Shown: piece after piece, positions 8,202-16,959 of the stretch
How the letters are laid out: each line of letters begins with the position of its first letter
Numbering within the stretch: position 1 is the first letter of the stretch
From: Paracoccus sp. S-4012
Lineage (GTDB): Bacteria > Pseudomonadota > Alphaproteobacteria > Rhodobacterales > Rhodobacteraceae
Reading direction: 5' to 3'
DNA length: 64,000 nucleotides
Assembly (NCBI RefSeq): GCF_009674885.1
Contig: NZ_WKKA01000002.1
Span: forward strand, 124,001-188,000
Notes under the pieces: generated by a model
What the model was told of the DNA's origin: nothing
Databases searched by the model: none
What the model saw: only the letters and a program-made list of their open reading frames with translations
Made by a program: the position numbers and the translations under genes

Positions 8202-9035
8202 ATGATGAGCGAGGCGCGCAGGGTCTGGAACCCGGCGACCAAGGGCCGGGGCATGCGGTTCGGCGACCTGCGGCGCATGTCGCTGGACGACTACGTCGCC
8301 TCGGCCCCGCGCGACGCCTTCTGGTTCTTCCTGCACATCCCCAAGACGGCAGGCTCGTCCTTCTCGACCGAGCTGTCGCGGGTCGTGAAGCCTTACCACA
8401 ACATCCACGCCGACGCGGCGCAGCGCGGCATCGGCTATGACGCGGCCGTCAACCTGGCCCTCGACGAGTTCCTCGCCCGGCCTGACCTGCAGGGCTTCCG
8501 CTCGGCCTCCGGCCATCTGCTGCACCCGATGACGCGCAAGATGTGGGAGCATGTGCCGGGGATGGAGATGGTGACCTTCCTGCGCGACCCGGAGGCGCGG
8601 GTGGTGTCGGACTACCGCTACCAGCGGACCCCCATGCATCCCGGCCACGAGGCGTTCCGGCAACGCTTCCCGACGTTGGAGAGCTTTGTCGAGGACCCCG
8701 CCTCGCAGAACCGGATCGCCCATTTCATCGGCGACGTGCGGGCCGACCATGCCGAGCTGATGGCCCGGCTGGAGCGGGACTTCGCCTTCGTCGGCCTGGT
8801 CGAGATGTATCCGTTCTCCTTCAGCACACTGTTCGCGCTGATGGGCCATCCCGGCCACACCCCGCGCGAGCGGGTGCGGGCCACCCCCGACACGCCCGAG
8901 ACCGCGGTCGAGCTGACGCCCCGGCTGCGGCGGCGAATCGCGGAGGTGAACAGCCTCGACAGCGACCTCGTGGCGCGGACGCGCGAGATCCTGATGCCGC
9001 ATGCCGAGGCCTGGCAGGCGGCACGGGCGGATTGA
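8202..9035 (+). CDS. sulfotransferase-family protein
   Basis: A 277-residue protein with the PAPS-binding 5'-phosphosulfate loop FFLHIPKTAGSSF near residue 45 and the 3'-phosphate motif FLRDPEARVVSDYRY near residue 127, both hallmarks of the carbohydrate (family 2) sulfotransferases. The likely acceptor is a glycan or small metabolite, not identifiable from sequence. The ATG at 8202 follows GGGCGGA; a GTG at 8172 would add ten residues with less support. No sulfate-activation gene is near. Confidence 0.8.
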   Translation: MMSEARRVWNPATKGRGMRFGDLRRMSLDDYVASAPRDAFWFFLHIPKTAGSSFSTELSRVVKPYHNIHADAAQRGIGYDAAVNLALDEFLARPDLQGFRSASGHLLHPMTRKMWEHVPGMEMVTFLRDPEARVVSDYRYQRTPMHPGHEAFRQRFPTLESFVEDPASQNRIAHFIGDVRADHAELMARLERDFAFVGLVEMYPFSFSTLFALMGHPGHTPRERVRATPDTPETAVELTPRLRRRIAEVNSLDSDLVARTREILMPHAEAWQAARAD

Positions 9036-9066
9036 CCCTGCGCGCCCGCGGCCCCACATCCGACCC

Positions 9067-9747
9067 ATGACGAAGCTCATCCCGCTCCTGCTGCTGCTTG
9101 GCTGGACGGCCGCGGTCTGGCTGTTCTCGGCCTGGCGGCTCAAGCGCGAGCTGGATCGGACCTCGACCCCGCTCGATCACCCGCGCCTGCGGCCCACGCT
9201 GCGGCGCCTCGCCGAGACGCTCGGCCTGCCCGAGATCCGGGTCCGGGTGCATGAGGTGCCGGTCATCAACGGCCTCGCGGCGCCCGACGGGCGGGTGTTC
9301 CTGACCCGCGGCTTCCTCGACCGCCTCGACCGCGACGAGGTGACCGAGGCCGAGCTCGCCTCGGTCATGGCGCATGAGCTGGGGCATGTGGTCCACGGCC
9401 ACACGCGGCGGCGGCTGCTGGATTTCGCCGGGCAGAACGCGATCCGCAGCGTGCTGGGCGGAATGCTCAGCCGCGTCGTGCCGGGCGTCGGCGGCTGGCT
9501 CGCGGGCCTCGCCGCCTCGGCCTTCGCCGCCCGGCTGTCGCGGCAGGACGAGTTCGAGGCCGATGCCTTCGCCGCGGCGCTGATGATTCGCGCGGGCTAT
9601 GGGACGGGGCCGCAGAAGTCGCTGCTGGCGAAGCTCGAGACGCTCGCCGGTGCCGCGCGCGGCACGCCGGCTTGGCTGATGTCGCACCCGCCGGTGCCGC
9701 AGCGCATCGCCGCCATCGAACGGTTCGAGGCCGGCCAGCAGGGCTGA
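9067..9747 (+). CDS. M48-family membrane metalloprotease
   Basis: A 226-residue zinc protease. An N-terminal membrane anchor (KLIPLLLLLGWTAAVWLF) is followed by the zinc motif MAHELGHVVHGH near residue 103 (HExxH). The downstream Glu ligand is in DEFEADAFAA near residue 160, and MSHPPVPQRIAAIE at the C-terminus is the usual end of the M48 domain. It is shorter than HtpX and closer to stand-alone M48 proteases. It probably acts in envelope protein quality control, but the substrate is unknown. Confidence 0.85.
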   Translation: MTKLIPLLLLLGWTAAVWLFSAWRLKRELDRTSTPLDHPRLRPTLRRLAETLGLPEIRVRVHEVPVINGLAAPDGRVFLTRGFLDRLDRDEVTEAELASVMAHELGHVVHGHTRRRLLDFAGQNAIRSVLGGMLSRVVPGVGGWLAGLAASAFAARLSRQDEFEADAFAAALMIRAGYGTGPQKSLLAKLETLAGAARGTPAWLMSHPPVPQRIAAIERFEAGQQG

Positions 9748-9811
9748 CGCCTCGCCCTCCACGGCCGCTCGCGCTATAGGCGAACTGCCCGAGGGCTCCG
9801 ACGCGAGTGCC

Positions 9812-11050
9812 GTGACCCATCCAAGCCCCCCCGATCATCGGCCCGTCCGCCGTCGCAAGGTGTTCTACCTGCCCGGTTACGACCCGATCCCGCCGCGCCG
9901 CTACCGCGAGCTTTACCGCCGCGAAGGCGCGGCGCAGGCGGAAATCTCGGGCTACCGGCTGGCCTTCGGTCCGCGCGGCGACCGAACCGGCTTCGGCTGG
10001 GGCGTCACCGGGGCGTTCGACGGCGCGGCCATCGGGGCCGAGATCGAGGTGCTGGGGTGGAGCGACGTCGTGGCGGCCTCGATGGGCCGCTCGATTCCGG
10101 CGACCTACCTGCAACTGGTCCGCACCGCCTGGGCCTATGCCGGCTCCGGCGCGCTCGGGCGGCTGATGCGGCTCAGGCGCGGGCCGGTGCTTGCGGCGCT
10201 TTATCCGATCGCCATGCTGTTGGGGCAGCTTCTCGTGGCGGTGGCCGCGGGCGGCATCGCGCTCTGGCTCGCCGTGGCGCTGATCGGCGGTGCCGCAGGG
10301 TGGCTCACCGGCGCAGCCCTCGGGCTGGCGCTGGCCCGGGCGGTGCTGCGCGGCTTCCGGCGGCTCGATGGCAGGCTCTTCGCCTATTACCTGATGCACG
10401 ACTTCGCCTTCACGGCGCAGGCGGGCGGGGCCTATCCGCCGCCGCTCGAGGCGCGGCTGGCGCAGTTCACCGATCGGGTGGCGACCGCCCTTGCGGAGGA
10501 CTGGGACGAGGTGCTGCTGGTCGGCCATTCCTCCGGCGCCTATCTCGCGGTGTCGGTGCTGGCCGACCTGCTCCGCGGGGGGCGGGAGCCGCGCGGCCCC
10601 GCCCTTGCGCTCCTGACCCTGGGACATGTGATCCCGATGGCGTCCTTCCTGCCGAAAGCCGACCGGCTCCGGGGCGATCTCGCCTTCCTCGCCGCCGACC
10701 CGCGGCTGACCTGGGTGGATGTGAGCGCGCCGGGCGATGCCTGCAGCTTCGGCCTCTGCGACCCGGTGGCGGTGAGCGGGGTGGCGCCGCCGGATGCCCG
10801 CTGGCCGCTGGTCCTGTCGGCGGCCTTCACCCGCACGCTCTCGCCCGAGAAGCAGGCCGCGTTGAAGAACCGCTGGTTCCGGCTGCATTTCCAGTATCTC
10901 TGCGCCTTCGACCGCCCCGGCGACTACGACTATTTCGCCATCACCGCCGGGCCGCTGACGCTGGCCGAGCGCTTCGCCGGGCGCGCGCATTCCCCCGGAC
11001 GCATCGCGCGTCCGGTGAACCGCCACACCTCCCTCGCGGCCGCGCCATGA
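9812..11050 (+). CDS. membrane protein with alpha/beta-hydrolase-like core
   Basis: A 412-residue protein starting at GTG 9812. The N-terminus reads RRKVFYLPGYDPIPPRRYRE. Two hydrophobic segments (about 128-175: AALYPIAMLLGQLLVAVAAG and LWLAVALIGGAAGWLTGAAL) follow, then a nucleophile-elbow motif VLLVGHSSGAYLAVSV near residue 235. Candidate acid and histidine residues lie further on but are not certain. It overlaps the P450 gene by four bases (ATGA), so the two are probably made together. A lipid-type substrate is a guess based on the membrane segments. Confidence 0.7.
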   Translation: MTHPSPPDHRPVRRRKVFYLPGYDPIPPRRYRELYRREGAAQAEISGYRLAFGPRGDRTGFGWGVTGAFDGAAIGAEIEVLGWSDVVAASMGRSIPATYLQLVRTAWAYAGSGALGRLMRLRRGPVLAALYPIAMLLGQLLVAVAAGGIALWLAVALIGGAAGWLTGAALGLALARAVLRGFRRLDGRLFAYYLMHDFAFTAQAGGAYPPPLEARLAQFTDRVATALAEDWDEVLLVGHSSGAYLAVSVLADLLRGGREPRGPALALLTLGHVIPMASFLPKADRLRGDLAFLAADPRLTWVDVSAPGDACSFGLCDPVAVSGVAPPDARWPLVLSAAFTRTLSPEKQAALKNRWFRLHFQYLCAFDRPGDYDYFAITAGPLTLAERFAGRAHSPGRIARPVNRHTSLAAAP

Positions 11051-12402
11051 TCCCGCCCAAGCCCGTCAGCGGCGACGGCCGCGGCACCGTCCTCGGCCTT
11101 GCCCGCGCCTTCCGCCGCGACCTACTCTCGGCGCTGCCGAGCCGCCTCTACCGCGCCTGGATGGCCGAGTTCCGCAGCCCGGTGATCCACAGCTTCATCT
11201 GCAACGATCCCGCTCTCGTCGAACTCGTCCTCAAGACCCGCCCGGCCGACTTCCCGAAGTCGCGCCGCCTGCAGGCGGGCCTCGCGCCGCTGCTGGGCAA
11301 CTCGGTCTTCGTGGCCAATGGCGAGGACTGGGCCCGCGCCCGGCGGATCATCGACCCGGCCTTCGAGGGCGGCCGCCTGCGCCACGCCTTTCCCGCGATG
11401 TGGGACGCAGGCATGGCCGCCGTCGCCCGGATGGAGGCGCAGGCCGGCCGCGAGATCGACCTCGAGCCCGAGACCAGCCACGCCACCGCCGACGTGATCT
11501 TCCGCACCCTCTTCTCGCTGCCGATCGAGCACCGGACCGCCACGCAGGTCTTCGACGCCTTCCGCGCCCATCAGGACGCGCAGCCGCTGGTCAATCTCGG
11601 CGCGATCCTGCCCCTGCCCGCCTGGCTGCGTCCGCATTCGCGTCGCACCCGCGCCACCGCCGCGCGCATCCGCGGGCTGATCGAGACGCTGGTCGCCGAC
11701 CGCCGCGCCGCGATCGAGATGGGCACTGCGCCCGACGACCTCGCGACCAAGATCATGACCACCGCCGACCCCGAGACCGGCCACCGCTTCACCCACCGCG
11801 AGATGGTGGATCAGGTCGCGACCTTCTTTCTGGCCGGGCACGAGACCTCGGCCTCGGCGCTCGCCTGGGCCGTCTGGCTGCTCGCCGCCTTCCCCGACTG
11901 GCAGGAGCGGGTAGCGGCCGAGGCGCGCGAAGCCCTCGACCCGGCCGCCCCCGATTTCACCGCAGCCGGCCGCCTGAAGCTCTCGCGCGCCGTCTTCCGC
12001 GAGGCCATGCGCCTCTATCCGCCGGTGCCGATGTATGTCCGCGAGGCGGCGAGGGCGGAGCGTTTCCGCGACCGCCGCGTGCCGAAAGGCGCGCAGATCG
12101 TCCTCTCGCCCTGGCACCTCCACCGCCACGAGCGGCTGTGGGAGGCGCCCGACGACTTCGACCCCGGACGCTGGGAAACCGAGAACGGCCGCGACTGCGC
12201 CCGGCGCGCCTACATCCCCTTCAGCGCCGGGCAGCGGGTCTGCCCGGGCGCCGGTTTCGCAATGCTCGAGGGGCCGCTGCTGCTGTCCCTCGCCTGCCGC
12301 GCGCTGCGGTTCGAGCGGGGCGCGGTGGACCCGGTCCCCGCCGCGCGGCTGACGGTGCGCGGCCGCGACGGCATCCGCCTGAGGATCGCGCGGCGCGAGT
12401 GA
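11047..12402 (+). CDS. cytochrome P450
   Basis: A soluble 451-residue P450 monooxygenase. The I-helix motif FFLAGHETSASAL (oxygen activation), the K-helix EAMRLYPPV (ExxR) and the heme loop FSAGQRVCPGAGFAM with the thiolate Cys are all intact. The overall order resembles fatty-acid or terpenoid P450s (CYP102/CYP4-like appearance), but the substrate cannot be read from sequence. No ferredoxin or reductase gene is adjacent. The ATG overlaps the end of the preceding hydrolase-like gene, which suggests that both act on the same compound. Confidence 0.95.
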   Translation: MIPPKPVSGDGRGTVLGLARAFRRDLLSALPSRLYRAWMAEFRSPVIHSFICNDPALVELVLKTRPADFPKSRRLQAGLAPLLGNSVFVANGEDWARARRIIDPAFEGGRLRHAFPAMWDAGMAAVARMEAQAGREIDLEPETSHATADVIFRTLFSLPIEHRTATQVFDAFRAHQDAQPLVNLGAILPLPAWLRPHSRRTRATAARIRGLIETLVADRRAAIEMGTAPDDLATKIMTTADPETGHRFTHREMVDQVATFFLAGHETSASALAWAVWLLAAFPDWQERVAAEAREALDPAAPDFTAAGRLKLSRAVFREAMRLYPPVPMYVREAARAERFRDRRVPKGAQIVLSPWHLHRHERLWEAPDDFDPGRWETENGRDCARRAYIPFSAGQRVCPGAGFAMLEGPLLLSLACRALRFERGAVDPVPAARLTVRGRDGIRLRIARRE

Positions 12403-12458
12403 TGGACGCAGCGCTTGCCCCCGTCTACCAAGGCGCAAACGCCAATCGGGGGACGGGG

Positions 12459-13631
12459 ATGAGCTTTGCGGCGGGGCATGAGGTGGTGGCGATTCCGGGA
12501 CCGTCGCGGACGCCGGATGCGGTGTTGGCCGCGCTGCACCGCGCCTCGCCCGACATCTACGGGGCGCCGCTGGCCGCGTTGAACCTCGGGCTGCGCGCGC
12601 GGCTCATGCGGCTGGCCCCGGGCGCGGCCGGCCTCGCCACCTATATCGGCAACGGCCATGCCGCCTGGGAGGCGGCGATCGCCAGCATGTTCAGCCGCGG
12701 CGACCGCGCGCTCGTCCTCGCCACCGGCCATTTCGGCCGCGGCTGGGCGGCGGCGGCGACCGCCATGGGCGTCGAGGTCGAGGTCATGGACTTCGGCAAC
12801 CGCGCCCCCGCCGACCCGCAACGCCTCGCCGACCGGCTGCGCGAGGACCGAGGCGGTCTGATCCGCGCCGTGCTGGTGACGCAGGTGGACACCGCGAGTT
12901 CGGTCCGCAACGACCTCGCGGCGCTGCGGACGGCCATGGGCGCGCACCCGGCCCTCTTTGCCGTCGACGCGATCGCCTCGCTCGGCTGCGAGCCGCTGGG
13001 CATGGACGCGGGCGGCATCGACGTGCTGGTCGCCGCGAGCCAGAAGGGCCTCATGGCGCCGCCGGGGCTGGGCTATCTCTGGCTCTCCGACCGGGCGTGC
13101 GCGATGCCCGCGGGCGATCTGGCCACGCCCTACTGGGACTGGCGCCGGCGTCTGGACGAGGGCGAACTCTGGCACATGTGGGGCGGCACGCCGCCGGTGC
13201 AGCTCCTCTATGCGCAGGACGAGGCGCTGCGGCTGCTGCTGGACGAGGAGGGGCTGGACGCCGCCTTCGCCCGCCACGAAGGGCTGGCCGCTGCCGTCTG
13301 GGCCGCCTTCGACGCCTGGGGCGAGGACGGCGGCATCGGTCTCAACATCACCGATCCGGCCGCCCGCGCCCGCTCGGTCACGGCCGCGCATCTGCCGGGC
13401 GCGGCGCGGCTGCGAGAATGGACCGCGGCGAAGGCGGGGGTGACGCTGGGCGTCGGCCTCGGCGCCGCCACGCCGGAGGATGCGCTCAGGGTCGCCCATA
13501 TGGGCCACGCCTCGGCGCATATGATCCTCGGCACGCTCGGCGCGATGGAGGCCGGGATGCGGGCGCTCGGGATTGCGCATGGTCCCGGCGCGCTCGACGC
13601 CGCGGCGGCCGTGATCGCGGCCCGCGCATGA
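12459..13631 (+). CDS. class V aminotransferase, serine/alanine-glyoxylate type
   Basis: A 390-residue PLP enzyme. [16 protein letters not shown] at the N-terminus, [13 protein letters not shown], and the PLP lysine in [16 protein letters not shown] near residue 197 are typical of serine-glyoxylate or alanine-glyoxylate aminotransferases, which in methylotrophs and photorespiration move nitrogen between serine or alanine and glyoxylate. I chose the ATG at 12459 behind GGGGGACGGGG; the in-frame ATG at 12402, overlapping the P450 stop, would add 19 unconserved residues. The natural amino donor is not certain. Confidence 0.85.
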   Translation: MSFAAGHEVVAIPGPSRTPDAVLAALHRASPDIYGAPLAALNLGLRARLMRLAPGAAGLATYIGNGHAAWEAAIASMFSRGDRALVLATGHFGRGWAAAATAMGVEVEVMDFGNRAPADPQRLADRLREDRGGLIRAVLVTQVDTASSVRNDLAALRTAMGAHPALFAVDAIASLGCEPLGMDAGGIDVLVAASQKGLMAPPGLGYLWLSDRACAMPAGDLATPYWDWRRRLDEGELWHMWGGTPPVQLLYAQDEALRLLLDEEGLDAAFARHEGLAAAVWAAFDAWGEDGGIGLNITDPAARARSVTAAHLPGAARLREWTAAKAGVTLGVGLGAATPEDALRVAHMGHASAHMILGTLGAMEAGMRALGIAHGPGALDAAAAVIAARA

Positions 13632-13698
13632 GCCGCGGCGGTTGCCGCGGCCCCGCGGCCTCGGCTATCACCGGTTGCGACGACGAGGGGCCCGGCCA

Positions 13699-14496
13699 AT
13701 GCGCATCCTGCTGACCAACGACGACGGCATCAACGCCCCCGGCCTCGCCGCCGCCGAGGCGATCGCCGCCGAACTCGCCGGGCCTGACGGCGAGGTCTGG
13801 GTCGTGGCCCCGGCCTTCGAGCAATCCGGCGTCGCCCACGCCATCAGCTACACCGGCCCGACGATGATCGCGCAACTCGGCCCGCGCCGCTTCGCGGCCG
13901 AGGGTAGCCCGGCCGACTGCGTGCTGGCGGCGGTGTCGGACGCGATGGGTGGACTCAGGCCCGACTTCGTCCTGTCGGGCGTGAACCGCGGCAACAACTC
14001 GGGCGAGAACGCGGCCTATTCGGGCACCCTGGGCGCCGCGATGGAGGCGGCGCTGCAGGGCCTGCCCGCGATCGCGCTGTCGCAATATCTCGGCCCGCGC
14101 ATGGCCGGGATGGAGGACCCGTTCGACCCCGCCCGCCGCTGGGGAGCGGAGGTCGTGCGCCGGCTGCTGGCCGCGCACCGGACCGAGCCGGATGCCGACT
14201 ACCAGCTCTTCTACAACGTGAACTTCCCCCCCGTGCCGACCGACGAGGTCCGCGGCCTGCGCGTCGCGCCGCAGGGCCGCCGCCGCAGCCGCGGCTTCAC
14301 GGTCGAGCCCTTCGTCTCGCCCACTGGCCGCCGCTTCCTCTGGGTCCGCGGCGGCGCGCAGGACGCGCCGGCCGATCCGGGTTCGGACGTGACGCTGAAC
14401 ATGGAGGGCTGGATCTCGGTCACGCCGATGCGCGCGGACTTCACCTGCCATGCGAGCCTCGGGCCGCTGGCCGAGGCGCTCGGCGCCCCCTCATGA
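13699..14496 (+). CDS. surE: 5'/3'-nucleotidase SurE
   Basis: A 265-residue metal-dependent nucleotidase. [15 protein letters not shown] carries the metal-binding [17 protein letters not shown] the conserved Ser, and [20 protein letters not shown] the second metal/phosphate site. Acts on nucleoside monophosphates and possibly short polyphosphate. It overlaps pcm by four bases and is followed by the nlpD-like gene, reproducing the surE-pcm-nlpD order of E. coli. Confidence 0.95.
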   Translation: MRILLTNDDGINAPGLAAAEAIAAELAGPDGEVWVVAPAFEQSGVAHAISYTGPTMIAQLGPRRFAAEGSPADCVLAAVSDAMGGLRPDFVLSGVNRGNNSGENAAYSGTLGAAMEAALQGLPAIALSQYLGPRMAGMEDPFDPARRWGAEVVRRLLAAHRTEPDADYQLFYNVNFPPVPTDEVRGLRVAPQGRRRSRGFTVEPFVSPTGRRFLWVRGGAQDAPADPGSDVTLNMEGWISVTPMRADFTCHASLGPLAEALGAPS

Positions 14497-15137
14497 GCGA
14501 GGATCCCGCCGAGGACCGGATGCGCTTTCTGCTGACGCTCCGTTCGCGCGGGGTCACGGATCCGAGGGTCCTGCAGGCGATGGAGCGGATCGACCGCGGC
14601 CATTTCGTGCGCGGCCATTTCGAGGACCGCGCCTATGAGGACACGCCGCTGCCGATCCCCTGCGGCCAGACGATCAGCCAGCCCTCCATCGTGGGGCTGA
14701 TGAGCCAGGCGCTCGAGGTGGGGCCGCGCGACACGGTCCTCGAGGTCGGCACCGGCTCGGGCTACCAGGCGGCGATCCTGTCGCTGCTCTGCCGGCGCGT
14801 CTATACCGTGGACCGCCATCGCCGCCTCGTGACCGAGGCCGAGGCGCTGTTTCGCGAGCTGGGCCTCACGAACATCACCGCGCGGGTGGCCGACGGCTCG
14901 CGCGGCTTGCCGGAGACGGCGCCCTTCGATCGCATACTGGTGACTGCCGCGGCCGAGGACCCGCCGGGGCCGTTGTTGTCGCAATTGAAGATCGGCGGTA
15001 TCATGGTCCTGCCGGTCGGGCAGACGGACGCGGTCCAGACCCTGATCCGCGTGCGCCGCCACGAGGCCGGCTACGACTATGACGAACTCCGGCAGGTGCG
15101 TTTCGTGCCGCTGGTCGAGGGGTTGGGACAGACATGA
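14493..15137 (+). CDS. pcm: protein-L-isoaspartate O-methyltransferase
   Basis: Repairs isoaspartyl residues in aged proteins with SAM. The 214-residue protein has the canonical motif [18 protein letters not shown] (about 52-70), the SAM site [13 protein letters not shown] and the C-terminal DGLGQT-like end ([10 protein letters not shown]). Its ATG overlaps the surE stop. This is the classical Pcm; a more divergent paralogue lies at 18415-19071. Confidence 0.95.
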   Translation: MSEDPAEDRMRFLLTLRSRGVTDPRVLQAMERIDRGHFVRGHFEDRAYEDTPLPIPCGQTISQPSIVGLMSQALEVGPRDTVLEVGTGSGYQAAILSLLCRRVYTVDRHRRLVTEAEALFRELGLTNITARVADGSRGLPETAPFDRILVTAAAEDPPGPLLSQLKIGGIMVLPVGQTDAVQTLIRVRRHEAGYDYDELRQVRFVPLVEGLGQT

Positions 15138-15182
15138 CCCCCGCAAACGAGGCGATGCGGGCATGACCCGCGGCGAGGGCAG

Positions 15183-16214
15183 ATGATGACGGTGCGAGGC
15201 AGGGTGGCACGGGCCGCGCTCGCCGCGGGGCTGGCGGGAACGCTGGCGGCCTGCGGGGCGGACGGCACTTTCCAGAACCCGATGGGCGGGATGCAGAATC
15301 CCTTGGCGGGATTCAGGAACCCGTTCGGGGTGGGGGCGATCGACCCCGACCTGCGCGGCGCCATGGGTGGGCCGCTCAACACCGCCGGGGCGCGGGGCGG
15401 CGCGGGCGGAGGGGCCGGCGGCGGCGGCCGGGTCGTCGACCCGTTTGCGGGGCAGGGCGTGGCCCAGCCCGCAGTGCCGGGCGGCGGCGGCCAGACAGCA
15501 GCCGCAGCGCCCTCGGCACCCGCAACCTCCGGCACCGCTGCGCCCGCGGCAGCAGCAACGACCCACACCGTCGCGGCGGGCGAGACGGCCTGGTCGATCG
15601 CGCGCCGCTACGGGGTGAGCCTCGCGGCGCTCACGCAGGCCAACAACCTCGGCGAGGCGATGACCGTGCGCGCGGGCCAGCGGCTGACTATCCCCGCGGG
15701 CGGCACCCGCCTGGCCGAGCCGCTGACCGCCCCCGGCAGCGGCACGCCGACGCCGCTGCCGCCCTCGGCCGCGCAGCCGCTGCCCTCCGAGAGCACGCGG
15801 CCGGCCTCGGCCCCGGTCAACCGCCCCTCCGGCCCCGATCTCGGCGCGACCCGGACCGCCGCCTCGGGCAGCGGCCGCTTTCAGATGCCGGTCGCGGGCT
15901 CGATCGTGCGCGCCTATGCCAAGGGCCGCAACGAGGGCATCGACATCGCCGCAGCGCCCGGAACCGCCGTCAAGGCGGCGGGCAGCGGTACGGTGGCGGC
16001 GGTCACGCGCGACACGCAGGGCACGCCGATCGTGGTGGTCCGCCATGACGGCACCCTGATGACGGTCTATACCGGCCTCTCCGGCCTGAGCGTGTCCAAG
16101 GGCGACAGCGTCAGCGCCGGGCAGACGCTCGGCACCGCCGCGAACGACGGAAGCGTTCATTTCGAGGTGCGCGACGGCTTCGACAGCGTCGATCCGGCGG
16201 ATTACCTCGGCTGA
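15183..16214 (+). CDS. nlpD: NlpD-like lipoprotein: LysM + degenerate LytM (M23) domain
   Basis: A 343-residue envelope protein. A lipoprotein signal ends in LAGTLAACGADG (lipobox LAAC, Cys 24). A Gly/Ala/Pro-rich linker leads to a LysM domain (HTVAAGETAWSIARRYGVS, about 128-172) and a C-terminal LytM domain (about 235-343). The LytM metal ligands are degenerate: the first His is replaced in NEGIDIAAAPG and the YAHL motif reads YTGL, while HFEVRDG remains. E. coli NlpD has the same NKGIDI change and activates amidase AmiC without hydrolysing peptidoglycan, so an activator role is likely here. Confidence 0.88.
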   Translation: MMTVRGRVARAALAAGLAGTLAACGADGTFQNPMGGMQNPLAGFRNPFGVGAIDPDLRGAMGGPLNTAGARGGAGGGAGGGGRVVDPFAGQGVAQPAVPGGGGQTAAAAPSAPATSGTAAPAAAATTHTVAAGETAWSIARRYGVSLAALTQANNLGEAMTVRAGQRLTIPAGGTRLAEPLTAPGSGTPTPLPPSAAQPLPSESTRPASAPVNRPSGPDLGATRTAASGSGRFQMPVAGSIVRAYAKGRNEGIDIAAAPGTAVKAAGSGTVAAVTRDTQGTPIVVVRHDGTLMTVYTGLSGLSVSKGDSVSAGQTLGTAANDGSVHFEVRDGFDSVDPADYLG

Positions 16215-16254
16215 CCGGGCGGATCCGGGCGGGGCCGCGCGCGCCGTGCCTACA

Positions 16255-16932
16255 TCACCACCCCGCGCAGTCGGCCGTGCCGCCGGTGATGGCGCGCGCC
16301 ACCTCGCGCAGGACCATGCTGCGGAGGTCGCCCGACATGCGGTCGAGGCTCTCGCCGCGCAGCTCCTGGCGCAGGACCTCGCGAATCATGTCGCCGAAAA
16401 AGCCCGCGGCCGGGTGTGCGGGTTCCGGCGACGCAGCTTCGGCGGGGGGTTGAGCCGCCGTGGCCACGGTCGCGGGGGCGACCGGAGCGGCAACCTCCGG
16501 CACCGCGGCGACCGGCTGAGGCGCTTGCGGCGCAGCGGCTTCGATCGCGGGCCCGGGCGCTTCGGCCACCCGCTCGGCCACTTCGGCCACCGCCTCGGCC
16601 ACAATCGGCGCCGGTTCGGGCGGCACGCTCCCCGGTCCCGGCACACGGGCGCGGATCGCCTCGCGCATCGCCGTGGCCCGCAGGCGCGTGGCCTCGGGCG
16701 AATCACCGCGGCCGAGGCGCAGCGGCGGCAGTGCCTGGCCGCCCACCGGCGAATCGAGTCGCAGCACCGGCCCCTCGAGGCGCAGCGGCAAAGGCGAGGC
16801 GGGCGGGGCGCCGCCCTGCTCATCCTCCGCGATCATGCGCCGGATCGAGGCGAGGACGTCGCCGCTGCCCCCCTGGGGGGTGGCGGCGTATTGCGGCGGT
16901 TGGGGCAGGCCGGAGGCGGCGGGGGCGGACAT
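16255..16932 (-). CDS. PopZ-like polar organizing protein (DUF2497 type)
   Basis: A 225-residue acidic, Pro/Ala-rich protein. The short N-terminal helix DVLASIRRMIAEDE (about 25-38) and the C-terminal block FFGDMIREVLRQELRGESLD to VLREVARAI match the layout of alphaproteobacterial PopZ, which forms polar condensates that bind ParB and cell-cycle proteins. The centre (about 100-165) is low-complexity Ala/Pro/Val/Glu, as in PopZ spacers. It follows tolC on the same strand. valS, a frequent neighbour in related genomes, is not here. Confidence 0.75.
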   Translation of the reverse strand: MSAPAASGLPQPPQYAATPQGGSGDVLASIRRMIAEDEQGGAPPASPLPLRLEGPVLRLDSPVGGQALPPLRLGRGDSPEATRLRATAMREAIRARVPGPGSVPPEPAPIVAEAVAEVAERVAEAPGPAIEAAAPQAPQPVAAVPEVAAPVAPATVATAAQPPAEAASPEPAHPAAGFFGDMIREVLRQELRGESLDRMSGDLRSMVLREVARAITGGTADCAGW

Positions 16933-16959
16933 CAGCGCGCCTCCCGGCCCAAGCGGCCG

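Noticed and set aside
6669-9143. A minus-strand open frame of about 820 codons opposite the VWA and sulfotransferase genes
   Set aside because: No recognisable domain; the plus-strand genes have intact motifs and proper starts.
9771-9781. GCGCTATAGGC-like words as -10 boxes (also near 1105 and 45790)
   Set aside because: They look like -10 elements, but no convincing -35 was found at proper spacing in any case.
12402-12458. Aminotransferase start overlapping the P450 stop
   Set aside because: The 19 extra residues do not match the family, and the ATG at 12459 has a strong purine-rich ribosome site.
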